DNA of 64,000 nucleotides from the NCBI GenBank assembly GCA_014529385.2, contig CM043944.1, positions 47,346,768-47,410,767 on the forward strand. The letters are read 5' to 3'. The DNA comes from Adiantum capillus-veneris (Eukaryota; Streptophyta; Polypodiopsida; Polypodiales; Pteridaceae). The notes beneath the pieces are model-generated. The model was not told the DNA's origin. It did no database searches and was given only the letters and a program-made list of their open reading frames with translations. Shown here piece after piece: positions 55,862-64,000 of this stretch. Made by a program: the position numbers and the translations under genes. Position 1 is the first letter of the stretch; every line of letters begins with the position of its first letter.

Positions 55862-56700
55862 ATAACATTGAGCAGGTCCAGAACAGTAGAATTTGCCTCT
55901 TTTGACTGTCTATCAGTTTGCGGATGAAACGAAGAAGAGAAGTTTAGCGTAGTGCCCATGTTCTCAAACACTGCCTTCCAGAAAAGACTCGTCATACGTG
56001 AATCCCTGTCACTGTCAATTGACTGAGGCATCTCGTGATATTTAAAGATATTGCTCATAAATATCTTGACCATGTGTTCTGGTTTTATCTTCTTCCTCGC
56101 AGGAATGAAATGGGCCTGCTTACTGAACCTACAAATGATAGTCCAAATCCCATCATTGCCTGTTTGCGTCCTTGGAAGATCAAAGATAAAGTCCATTGCT
56201 ATGCTTTCCCATCGCCTATCTGGGATCGGCAATGGCTGCAACAATCCCGGTTGCTTTTGTCTGTCAAATTTGACTTTTTGGCATACTAAGCATGATCTTA
56301 CAAATGTGTCAACATCTTGACGTAAAGTTGGCCAATAGAAGAATGCCTCAACCCCTTTCACCGTCGCATCAATTCCACGATGCCCAGCATAAGGTGGAGC
56401 ATGACTTTCCATCAAAATCTTTGGCCGTAACTGTCTAGTAACGCATAACTTTCCATGCATCATGAGAAAGTCATTCTTAAGCATATAGTGCTCATGATGT
56501 TGCCCATCAACAAGCTGGTCATAGATCCTTGCAAAATCTGAATCTTCAGCATATTGTGTCTTCATTTCGTCTAGTTCACAATGGTACGGAATTGACACTG
56601 CTGAAATTTGGGGCTTTCGTGACAACGCATCAGCCACCACGTTCTTTTTCCCTTGCACATGCACAATCTGAAAATGGAACTTGACAAGATGTTTGCCCAT
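55862..56700 (-). pseudogene. X RNase H end and integrase N-terminal/core
   Basis: FHFQIVHVQGKKNVVADALS (end of RNase H), SHAPPYAGHRGIDATVKGVE and SCLVCQKVKFDRQKQPGLLQ (HHCC zinc module), SIAMDFIFDLPRTQTG (first catalytic Asp), SIDSDRDSRMTSLFWKAVFE (second catalytic Asp) and NFSSSFHPQTDRQSKEANST (catalytic Glu region). Catalytic residues appear kept. Two compensating frame changes and a TGA lie at 56700-56770. Confidence 0.92.
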
Positions 56701-56739
56701 CGCATGTGCTTCTCAGACAGCTTCGTCTGTGTGAAAATA

Positions 56740-58338
56740 TCATAAGGTTTGATGATCCGTTTGGACAACAAAATCAGCCCCTAGTAGATAGTGTTTCCAA
56801 CTAGTGAGAGCATGAATTACTGCCAGCAATTCTTTCTCATAGACTTGCAAGTTCCTTTCGGTCTTCAAAAGAATTATGCTCTCATATGCGACTACTCGGC
56901 CATTCTGCATTAGAACTGCACGAAGACTATGGCCACAAGCATCACACTGAACCACAAAAGGTTTTGAAAGATCTGGCAAAATGATTACCGGATCTGAAGT
57001 CAGCTTCTCTTTCAAGTGTTTGAACGCTAAAATTTCCTTGGCTGTCCACTTGAAAGTAACTCCTTTTCCTTGTAGTGCATGGAGTGGAGAAGCAATCTCA
57101 GCAAAATTTCGGATGAACCTCCTGTAGTAGGAACATAAGCCTAGAAAGCTTCGAATGTCATGTACGGACTTTAAGTATGGCCATGATCTATTTGCTTCCA
57201 CTTTAGCGGGATCCATGCGTACTCCATCCTTTGAAACAATGTGCCCAAGGAAGTGAATCTCTTGCAAAAAGAATTCACTCTTCTTCGCATTAACAAGCAG
57301 CCTGTTCTTACGTAACTCATTGAAAACTGCAATCAAGTGATCCCTATGCTCCTCTTCGGATTTCGAATAGACAATCATGTCATCAAAGAAGGTACCCACG
57401 AAGTTTGTATGTGGTTTAAAAATTCTGTCCATCATTCTATTAAACGTGGCAGGAGCATTTGTGAGACCAAATGGCATGACAAGAAACTCATAGAGACCAA
57501 ATGTTGTCCTGAACGCAGTCTTATGGACACCTTCTGGCCTAATGCGTACCTGATGATACCCACTCTTTAGGTCTATTCTTGTAAACAATGACGCTCCCTC
57601 AAGCCGATCAAGAATGTCATCTATCCTCGGTATGGGGAACCTGTTCTTGATGGTATTCTTATTCAAGGCGCGATAGTCAATGCACATACGCCATGAACCA
57701 TCCTTCTTCTGCACTAAGAGTACAGGCAAACAAAAAGGGGATGAACTGGGCTGAATCAGCCCCTTCTCTAAAAGCTCGTTGACCTGACTCATAATCTCTT
57801 TCTGCTGGGCTGCACTAACCCTGTATGGTGGTCTATTTGGTGGACTAGAACCTGGCACAAGATCTATAGTATGATCCTCAGGTCTCTCAGGAGGTAACTC
57901 CCCTGGCAAAGAGTCCGAAAAACAATCACTGAAACCACTCAAAAAAGTTGACCTGTCTTTATCTAAGGTAGACAAATTAGATACAACTTGAGGTACTTCT
58001 TTTGCAAAGATCAAGTACGCAGAAAGATGATTCTTTATTACAGATGAAATACCAGAAGCAGAAACAACTGGAACAGACTCGCCTTTAAGCTTTACATCAA
58101 GGACATGAGTCTTTCCTCTATGTACAAGGGTAATCTTTTTGTTGTAAGTATCCACCATAGCATGCAACCTGTAACACCATGGGATACCCAATAACACATC
58201 ATAGCCCTCAAGTGGCATAATATGAAATTCTTCCGCATCCACACAGCTCTGAATGTGCAGACGAAGCTTCCCCAAAATGGGAGTAACAGGCTCTGAATGA
58301 CCTGAGCATGCCAAACCTGCTTCCCCTGTCATACCCAT
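56740..58338 (-). CDS. X protease C-terminus, reverse transcriptase and RNase H
   Basis: 532-codon open frame. The first 130 residues are the second half of the aspartic protease (EGYDVLLGIPWCYRLHAMVD). RT follows from about residue 170: SSPPNRPPYRVSAAQQKEIM, PVLLVQKKDGSWRMCIDYRA, FTRIDLKSGYHQVRI, AFRTTFGLYEFLVMPFGLTN and TFFDDMIVYSKSEEEH with the catalytic D-D. RNase H_like starts at FVVQCDACGHSLRAVLMQ and runs to YEKELLAVIHALTSWKHYL and QTDHQTL, where a TGA ends the frame. In frame with the protease N-terminus at 58342-58872, separated only by a TAG just 5' of ATG 58338. Otherwise intact over 1.6 kb. Confidence 0.93.
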   Translation of the reverse strand: MGMTGEAGLACSGHSEPVTPILGKLRLHIQSCVDAEEFHIMPLEGYDVLLGIPWCYRLHAMVDTYNKKITLVHRGKTHVLDVKLKGESVPVVSASGISSVIKNHLSAYLIFAKEVPQVVSNLSTLDKDRSTFLSGFSDCFSDSLPGELPPERPEDHTIDLVPGSSPPNRPPYRVSAAQQKEIMSQVNELLEKGLIQPSSSPFCLPVLLVQKKDGSWRMCIDYRALNKNTIKNRFPIPRIDDILDRLEGASLFTRIDLKSGYHQVRIRPEGVHKTAFRTTFGLYEFLVMPFGLTNAPATFNRMMDRIFKPHTNFVGTFFDDMIVYSKSEEEHRDHLIAVFNELRKNRLLVNAKKSEFFLQEIHFLGHIVSKDGVRMDPAKVEANRSWPYLKSVHDIRSFLGLCSYYRRFIRNFAEIASPLHALQGKGVTFKWTAKEILAFKHLKEKLTSDPVIILPDLSKPFVVQCDACGHSLRAVLMQNGRVVAYESIILLKTERNLQVYEKELLAVIHALTSWKHYLLGADFVVQTDHQTL

Positions 58339-58341
58339 CTC

Positions 58342-58872
58342 CTACGCACGAATGCCCAACTTTGATGCCAATTCTGGTGATATGAAATTTGCACGGGCTC
58401 CTGGATCAAAGAAAACCAGCACTGTCTGGTCTCTAACATTGCTCCAAGCTCTGCATAGCTCCGTGGCATCTGTGTTTGGCTGGTCTCCAACCAAATCTGG
58501 AACAAGTCTTTGGCTTCTTCCCTTTATGGTTTTACTTGTCATCCTTATCCTGTGACTTCTTTTGTGGGCATTCATTCGCAAAATGTCCTTCCTGTTCACA
58601 AATGTAGCATTTCTTGGCCTCCCTAAGAGCTTTCCGTTCTTCAAAAGTTTTGCCAAAAAAATGCCTCTTTTGTCCTTGTCCTCGTCCCGAAGAAGACTTA
58701 GACTGCTTCTTGGACGTATCACCTTCTTCAGTGGAGGGCTTCTTTGTGGGAGGCTCAGAAGGCTTTGTTGCAACATTGCCCTTGGCTGAAAACTGTTTGC
58801 CCTGGGACCCTTTCTTGTGGCTATTAAATCCATCGGAATCTCCCTTCGACAGATTGCTGGCCACTCTTGCAT
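58342..58872 (-). pseudogene. X pol N-terminus with protease active site
   Basis: Open frame overlapping the 3' end of gag by about 340 bases, in the +1 frame relative to gag. Its C-terminal part reads RDQTVLVFFDPGARANFISP and ELASKLGIRA, the protease active-site strand with D-P-G in place of D-S/T-G, and ends at TAG 58342-58344. Upstream residues within the gag overlap look like shadow sequence of gag, so the true pol probably begins near 58530 by frameshift or, in the ancestor, by fusion with gag. Confidence 0.7.
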
Positions 58873-60097
58873 TCTCTATCAATTGAAACATATTCATGAC
58901 AGTAGTCTTTGTGCAGTAGTCCCTGATTTTCTTGGGCAATCCGCAACAATACTTCTCAATCTGTTCTGACAATGGCACAAACCTGTAAGAGGTGATTGGC
59001 AATAGTGCGGCCCAAAATTGTTTATTGTACTCTTCCAAGTTCGCACACTGTTTAGCATTCAACTCGTGCCATTCTGTCATCACATCCACCTCAAAAGTGT
59101 TTGTCAACCATGCAGGCGCAAAAAGCTGTTTGAATTGGATCCACGTTGTTGGGGCTTGACCCTGGTTCAACAATGTGGTCCACCATTGAAGCGCATTCCC
59201 TTTCAAAAAAGTGGCAGCCTTGCGTATCTTTGAAGATTCCGTGAAGTTTCCTCCAGCATAAGCTGCATCGAACTGCTGTATGAAGGTCAAAGCCTTCAAT
59301 TGATCCTCAGCTCCTCTGAAAGTTTCAAACTTCACTCCCTGCCCACCTTCCTTGTAATCCTTCAACTGACTCAAAGGAGCCACATTATCATAAACTGGTG
59401 CCTGTAACAGTGGTGCTCCATGATTGTTCATTCCAACACTCGCATCAACTGTTTTACCTGTCATATCTGCATTTTGTACGTATGGCTGCGAAAAACCAGC
59501 CATACCAAATTGTGTTCCAGGCACTCGAAACTGGCCGTAGGCACCCTGAAAACCTGGTTGGACAACCATGTTCACGTACATAGGGTTACCCATGCCTGTT
59601 TGCATTGTCCCAAACACATTCCCCGGCATATAACCTGTGGAAGGTCCAGCCATAGCTTGAAACACTGAACCGCCTCCAAAATAACCAGGATAAGTATTAG
59701 GTAATGGAAGGGTCTGACGCAGAGCGTGTTCATTACTCCCTTGACCATTCACAAACGGTTCCTGTTTAGCTAAAGCAAGCTGCTTTGGATCATTGGACAC
59801 CGCTAGTTGCTCAACCACATGGGCTTTCCCTCGAGCATCATGAGTCCTCTGCGCATTGGAAATCTCCTTTTCTTGCAACGGCTCAGTCATGCCCTGTGTA
59901 GGAGGCTGAAAACCCTGTGTCGGAGCCTGTAAGAACTCCTGCATCCTTGGGTTGTTAGCCAACTGCTGAAACATGTCCATGCAGCAACGCAGTTGAGTTC
60001 TAAACAACCCGTCCTCTTCTTGAAGAGTTGAAGGAACTTTCTCCGTGCCATGTGAGGAAGATCCCTCTTTAGGTACTTGGTCTCTCTTCTCTGCCAT
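58532..60097 (-). CDS. X gag polyprotein, intact
   Basis: ATG 60097 (MAEKRDQVPKEGSSSHGTEK) to stop 58532, about 521 residues; the frame is open a little further upstream but without ATG. N-terminal half is Gln/Gly/Pro-rich and low in charge (GMGNPMYVNMVVQPGFQGAY). The capsid-like Retrotrans_gag domain runs from about residue 250: KFETFRGAEDQLKALTFIQQ, NALQWWTTLLNQGQAPTTWI, VDVMTEWHELNAKQCANLEE, IEKYCCGLPKKIRDYC. A lysine-rich linker leads to a complete CCHC knuckle CYICEQEGHFANEC near the C-terminus. Packages element RNA. No stop or frameshift, unlike every other gag here. Confidence 0.93.
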   Translation of the reverse strand: MAEKRDQVPKEGSSSHGTEKVPSTLQEEDGLFRTQLRCCMDMFQQLANNPRMQEFLQAPTQGFQPPTQGMTEPLQEKEISNAQRTHDARGKAHVVEQLAVSNDPKQLALAKQEPFVNGQGSNEHALRQTLPLPNTYPGYFGGGSVFQAMAGPSTGYMPGNVFGTMQTGMGNPMYVNMVVQPGFQGAYGQFRVPGTQFGMAGFSQPYVQNADMTGKTVDASVGMNNHGAPLLQAPVYDNVAPLSQLKDYKEGGQGVKFETFRGAEDQLKALTFIQQFDAAYAGGNFTESSKIRKAATFLKGNALQWWTTLLNQGQAPTTWIQFKQLFAPAWLTNTFEVDVMTEWHELNAKQCANLEEYNKQFWAALLPITSYRFVPLSEQIEKYCCGLPKKIRDYCTKTTVMNMFQLIENARVASNLSKGDSDGFNSHKKGSQGKQFSAKGNVATKPSEPPTKKPSTEEGDTSKKQSKSSSGRGQGQKRHFFGKTFEERKALREAKKCYICEQEGHFANECPQKKSQDKDDK

Positions 60098-60164
60098 ATC
60101 GACAAGCTCTGTGTTGCTTTCACCCACAACAATCCACGCTGCACTTTTTGAAGAAAAAGTGACT

Positions 60165-60182
60165 GTCCCGTCGATTGAACCA
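60165..60182 (-). promoter_or_regulatory. X primer binding site, possibly tRNA-Glu
   Basis: Minus strand TGGTTCAATCGACGGGAC abuts the LTR. Its complement ends in CCA and matches 15 of 18 bases of the plant tRNA-Glu 3' end as I recall it. It is not the tRNA-iMet site used by the neighbours. Confidence 0.5.
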
Positions 60183-61489
60183 TATAACCGGCCTGTACAA
60201 CGTAGAGGGCGGTACTATTTCAATTACCTGTTAACTTTACACAGAGCACCATGAAGGGAAGAGAACACAGTTGCGTCCAGCGATTAGAATGTCACTGCGC
60301 ACACGAGACCGACACCCTGTAGGCCCTAAAGATTGGCGCCCCTTTCGGTATTTCTTTATTCAAATTAAGATAGACGATCCGATCACTTAGCACAAGCTTT
60401 CACAAAGACGTCCAAACCTGGCGAGGGCTGAAAACGCAGGTTTTCGACCTGATTTTGGCAGCATAACGACGCAAAAACCCCTGTAGGTCAAAAACACTTG
60501 TCTAGGACGGATTCCCTCGCTATCTGGAAGCTTTCTGGTGAGCTGTCACAGAAATTCAGCGGGCTGTAATTCCCTGTTTTTCACTGCCGGGTGCCCAAAA
60601 GCCTGTACACGCATCCCAAGGCTCTCACGAGGCTCCCCCGGGGTTCCCTTGTAGTTTAGGTGTGAAACCCTAAACCTGCAGAAAAACACAGCAGGCTGTA
60701 ATTCGCTGTTTCGGATCGTTTTTAGCGGAGCGAACACGCCTACGCGTGTCCCAAGGGCTCCCGCACACAATGGGACAGTTCCCCTATGAATTGGACGAGT
60801 TTTCACACGAGAAAACTCTCCAAACTCGAATCTTTCGCGATGGAACTGTGCGTACCTGCTAAACCGGTTCCTGTTCAGAAAGCTCTTGCCTTGGCAAACG
60901 CGCATAAACCCCCAGAACTGTACATGTTCATCTCAGTAGCCCAACTAGTGGGGCATTACCATATGTGCCAAAGGGGAGAGAGAGATGCACGAGAGCAAGT
61001 CATCGCGCTACATGAGACAGAGGAGAAGGCAAGGTTTCCATTAAAGCTGTAGACCTGCACCCACTACTCACACACACACTGTAGGTCACTTGCCTTGAGC
61101 AAAAATCAGCCCTAGCCTCAAATGGGCGCCCCCTCCAGCTGAGGTGTCCTGCAGATGGCTCTACAACTGCCAAGTGTCCAGTTTGCCCCTTTGAGTTAAT
61201 TCCCTAGTTTCCACTCACTTATAAAGTTGACTTTCCGAGTGGCCCAGATTTCATTTAGCGGGAACAGGGTTCCATACTCATCAAAATTCAGTGCTAATTG
61301 GCCCGACCAGTCCCAGACTGACCGACCCAGACTCCCGCTGTGAGAAACCTATTCGGCCGCAGCCGTTTTACACTGGCCATGCAATGTCCACTTGCACCTT
61401 TTCAAGGGTTCCGGGGAAAACAAGTAAAAATAAAAATATCTAGTACTTATTTACGGAAGGTAACAGGAAAAATACACCTCCCGGTGACA
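60183..61489 (-). repeat. 5' LTR of X
   Basis: 1307 bp, near-identical to 52004-53339. R/U5 block AAAGATTGGCGCCCCTTTCG at 60327-60346. Confidence 0.95.
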
Positions 61490-61494
61490 ACTAG

Positions 61495-62857
61495 ATGCAA
61501 AGTATCATCGTGCGAGCAACAAAAGTCTCAACGTGAATATTCTTGGAAAAGTTACGATTCTAAGCAGCAAACTTCTTATTGGAATCATCAGCAACAAAAG
61601 CAGCAATGCCAGCAATATGAAGCTTCCAACAGATCATCAACAATATCAAGATGGGCTTACTTAGTGGGACAAATATCTGACCATAGTCAAGTACTCGGTC
61701 GTGAACGCTGTGACGTTGGACAAGTTCCCCCTCGCGAGCCATGCCCTACATTTAAGTCTTTCTTATCTCATGGTGGTAAAGTTGAAGATTTACTGATCCT
61801 TTCCTTGTGCAAGAGGATCCTTCAGAGGTCTAAGAGGCAACAACTCCCTCGACCTCCCCCTTCTCAATTGGAAGCCTTAATACCCGTTGAGAAAGCTGAA
61901 GATTCCAGTTCTTATGTGACAACCAACGAACACATAACCCCTTCTTTGGCCGTGATCCAGGTAGGAAAATTCGCCTCGTCACTGCCCTTCCAGAATAAAG
62001 TCTTTGTCTCTAAACTGATACCAGATGCTATGGTGAATGATAATTCTTCAAACTTGAAGACTGCAGTCCTTACCTTCAGCAATGCAAAGGATAAAGCAGA
62101 TGCAGACTCTTGCAGCACGACTTCAGTCGCTGCAATTGAATCTTTGGACATAATTTGTTCCACAGATAAACGTTTACAAATGGATATACCTCCAAACACT
62201 ACTCTGTCTCAGTCTACGACATCCCCTCAGGAGGATCTTACTGTTCCAGACAAACCAATGGAATACCTTACAAATTTTCAACCAGTGGTCATCACTCAAC
62301 AGAAAACTCAAGTCAGTTTACCAATAATTTCACTCGAAGCAGATATAGATTCAATCTTTTCTTGGACAAAGCTTGAAGTTACAAAAGACTTTGACAAAGG
62401 CACTAATCAAGTTGCAGATATGATACTCATACTTTTGACAAAGATGAGACAAGTTGCAAATATGATCAGTTTTCAGTTTGGCAAAATAGTCATGGTCAAT
62501 AACAGTGCCATGACATGGGACTTAACAGAAAGAGCTTTGGATGCAGAAGCACTACAACAATACATTTCCTTCTCCCGGAGTTTTCTTCAACTACCTTGGG
62601 TTTTATTTAAAGAGGGAGAGAATGTCACGATTGTGACTATGTTAACAGCAATACATCTACTCCTAGTTGCAGATACGCGAAGTGCCATGCCAAGGAGGAC
62701 CCCTGCGCTTGGATGGTCACACCCCTTCGCCCAAAGGACGTGTCTCTTCGCCAAAAGCCACACTCCTTCGACGACTGGTCACACCCCTTTGCTCTACGGG
62801 TGCGATTCTTCGCCCAATGGTTGCAGCTCTTTGCCGAAAGGATGTCTTTACGTCTAA
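61495..62857 (+). CDS. Z internal ORF, C-terminal part (after X insertion)
   Basis: Continues the frame of 51708-52003: TTR|CKVSSCEQQKSQREYSW, a Gln-rich patch (NHQQQKQQCQQYEASNRSS), RCDVGQVPPREPCPTFKSFL, ILQRSKRQQLPRPPPSQLE, then about 250 residues rich in S, T and D (e.g. SDRK-free, NTTLSQSTTSPQEDLTVPD) and TNQVADMILILLTKMRQVAN. The frame does not stop at the end of the interior: it reads through the purine tract and 235 bases into the 3' LTR before TAA/TGA at 62857. With the N-terminal part the product would be about 552 residues with no stop. No protease, RT, integrase, zinc knuckle or known host domain is recognisable. Confidence 0.65.
62609..62622 (+). promoter_or_regulatory. polypurine tract of Z
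   Basis: AAAGAGGGAGAGAA directly before the 3' LTR start TGTCACG. Confidence 0.9.
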
Positions 62858-63053
62858 AGTCACGTGTCTTCACCAAGAGACGTGTCTTTTCATTTATGTC
62901 TCTTCGTCTCCTATATGAGGAGCCCTTGTATCACACAATCAATGAATCAAACACAGAGTCTTCTAAATCTTGTTCTAAGTTCAGTTTCAGTTTCTTAAGT
63001 CTTAATCATGAGTTTAAGTACTTAATTAAGGATTAGCGACTAGAATCCTTACA
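62623..63053 (+). repeat. 3' LTR of Z
   Basis: 431 bp, TGTCACGATTG...CCTTACA, partner of 49946-50380. Confidence 0.95.
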
Positions 63054-63058
63054 GGAAT

Positions 63059-63753
63059 ATTCCCTTTTCGATGCTTCCGTCATCCATCACGTGATGCATC
63101 GAGAATATCCATTTCCTAGTCTCTCCTACCGAACTAACGGTACAACCCCTTCGCGATGCTTAATGTCACCCATCATATGACACGTCAGAGTTGTCCGTTC
63201 CTGATGGCTTTTATTAATTCCAGTAGATCTACAATTCCTAACCTTATGGTTCAAGTGCACACATTTATCGTGCTTGTGCAATTGAAACATCAAGTGTTGT
63301 GAATATTTGTCCTCCCTGCCAGACACAAAACACGCATTAAGACAAATATAGGAGATGTGGCATATTGATTAAATTTAAAGAGAAGCAGATCTAATTTTAT
63401 ATTCTATGTCGAAGGTTCGCTACATAAAGAGTTATGGGTGCTTTTCAATAGATTTTCCCTTATTAAAATTGCACTCTCTCTCTCTCCTCGGCCGTCAACT
63501 CTTTCTCCTGTCTTATGCTATAGCCAGTTTCCTATTTGCACGGAACGGGCTCTAGGAGGCCACCTCTTGGAGAACGGCTCTTAGAGTATCAGAATCTGCG
63601 TCATGGATTGAATGCTCTCACGTACGCGCTATCTGCCCGAGCCTAGGAGGTCTGGCACCGGGCCAAGGAGGCTCGGCAACCAACCTGTCAAGGTGTTGGC
63701 TGTCAACTATGAATAGCCGAGCAGTCAACCATGAATAGCCGACTCAAAACACG

Positions 63754-63806
<53 letters not shown>

Positions 63807-64000
63807 CTAGAAACGTCGAGAGAGTGAGGCGTGCATGAGAGGCAAGGCAGCAAACGAGGGCTCGCGATAGCCGGATTTTGAACTATATAACTAGAGGCGA
63901 GTTAGCATGGTGATGGCATTTTCTAAGCAAGCCTTGTGCCCTTTCATCACCTGCACCCCCACTCTCTGCTGATCGACAAGTACGGTTTCCATCTGTGTGT
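63059..64000. other. flank of Z, no gene recognised
   Basis: Short frames only. Contains TCACGTGATGCATCGAGAATAT-type imperfect repeats (63080-63120, 63150-63180) and a CA microsatellite at 63755-63805. Confidence 0.5.
63755..63805. repeat. (CA)n microsatellite
   Basis: About 25 CA units. Confidence 0.95.

Larger units (their letters stand above)
52004..61489 (-). mobile_element. Ty3/gypsy LTR retrotransposon X, nearly complete, nested in Z
   Basis: Minus orientation: 5' LTR 61489-60183, primer site, gag, pol (protease, RT, RNase H, integrase), purine tract AAGGGTGGGGTG and 3' LTR 53339-52004. The 5-bp duplication ACTAG (51999-52003, 61490-61494) is perfect. Its pol is split by solo LTR Y. 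LTRs begin TGTCACC and end GGTTATA (CA replaced by TA in both). The two LTRs look about 96-97% alike by eye. A handful of stops and frameshifts in pol make it probably inactive, but gag is intact. Confidence 0.95.
49946..63053 (+). mobile_element. LTR element Z without pol, carrying an unknown ORF, nested with X
   Basis: Direct repeats 49946-50380 and 62623-63053 (TGTCACGATTGTGAC...CTAGAATCCTTACA) flanked by a perfect 5-bp duplication GGAAT (49941-49945 and 63054-63058). A tRNA-iMet primer site follows the left LTR and a purine tract AAAGAGGGAGAGAA precedes the right. Subtracting X and one copy of its target duplication leaves about 3.6 kb. The interior has one long plus-strand ORF and no protease, RT, RNase H or integrase. 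It must be mobilised in trans if ever active. Confidence 0.95.

Noticed and set aside
59887-60183. Alternative minus-strand frame starting MVQSTGQ over the gag start of X
   Set aside because: It starts at the primer site and overlaps gag in another frame without motifs; gag frame has full family support.

Overview
This window looks like nuclear DNA of a land plant with a large, repeat-choked genome. The evidence is plant-type LTR retrotransposons primed by initiator tRNA-Met, a CACTA (En/Spm) transposon with plant-type spliced genes, and the 5' half of a plastid-type L-aspartate oxidase gene whose exons are split by GT-AG introns. Long GA/GT microsatellites are frequent. The lineage cannot be fixed from the sequence; a fern or gymnosperm would fit the transposon load, but that is a guess.

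Layout: (1) 1-4521, minus-strand Ty3/gypsy element G1 running off the left edge, with its 5' LTR at 3001-4521. (2) 4522-7686, no confident gene. (3) 7687-17907, a degenerate Ty1/copia element, split by a minus-strand gypsy-type element U (10719-16346) that has gag and protease but no visible reverse transcriptase. (4) 17985-18658, the 3' end of a second U-family copy. (5) 20062-34049, plus-strand gypsy element G2 (same family as G1), split by a 6.9 kb CACTA element (23219-30123, target duplication CTA) and by a 208-bp MITE (30255-30462). (6) 34050-41424, unrecognised ORF remnants, a second MITE, a solo gypsy LTR and two LINE fragments. (7) 41425-42654, exons 1-4 of L-aspartate oxidase (NAD biosynthesis), the only ordinary host gene recognised. 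(8) 44137-about 49200, two pol-less LTR elements (W minus, V plus) with broken gag genes. (9) 49946-63053, a three-level nest: short LTR element Z (target duplication GGAAT), split by gypsy element X (52004-61489, duplication ACTAG), whose pol is split by a solo LTR Y (53880-55356, duplication TATTC on the + strand).

Most likely exciting items: (a) Z, a 3.6 kb LTR element without visible reverse transcriptase or integrase, whose internal ORF (about 552 codons once X is discounted) matches nothing I recognise; (b) the CACTA element, which carries a fragment of a heavy-metal-associated (HMA) domain host gene and 30-bp perfect hairpin arms near its 3' end; (c) a small MITE family with 8-bp target duplications; and (d) the aspartate oxidase gene, which either has an intron of more than 21 kb filled with this nest or is broken after exon 4.

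Assignments rest on motif reading and on repeats compared by eye. No database or alignment program was used. Boundaries given with target duplications are firm; others are approximate.
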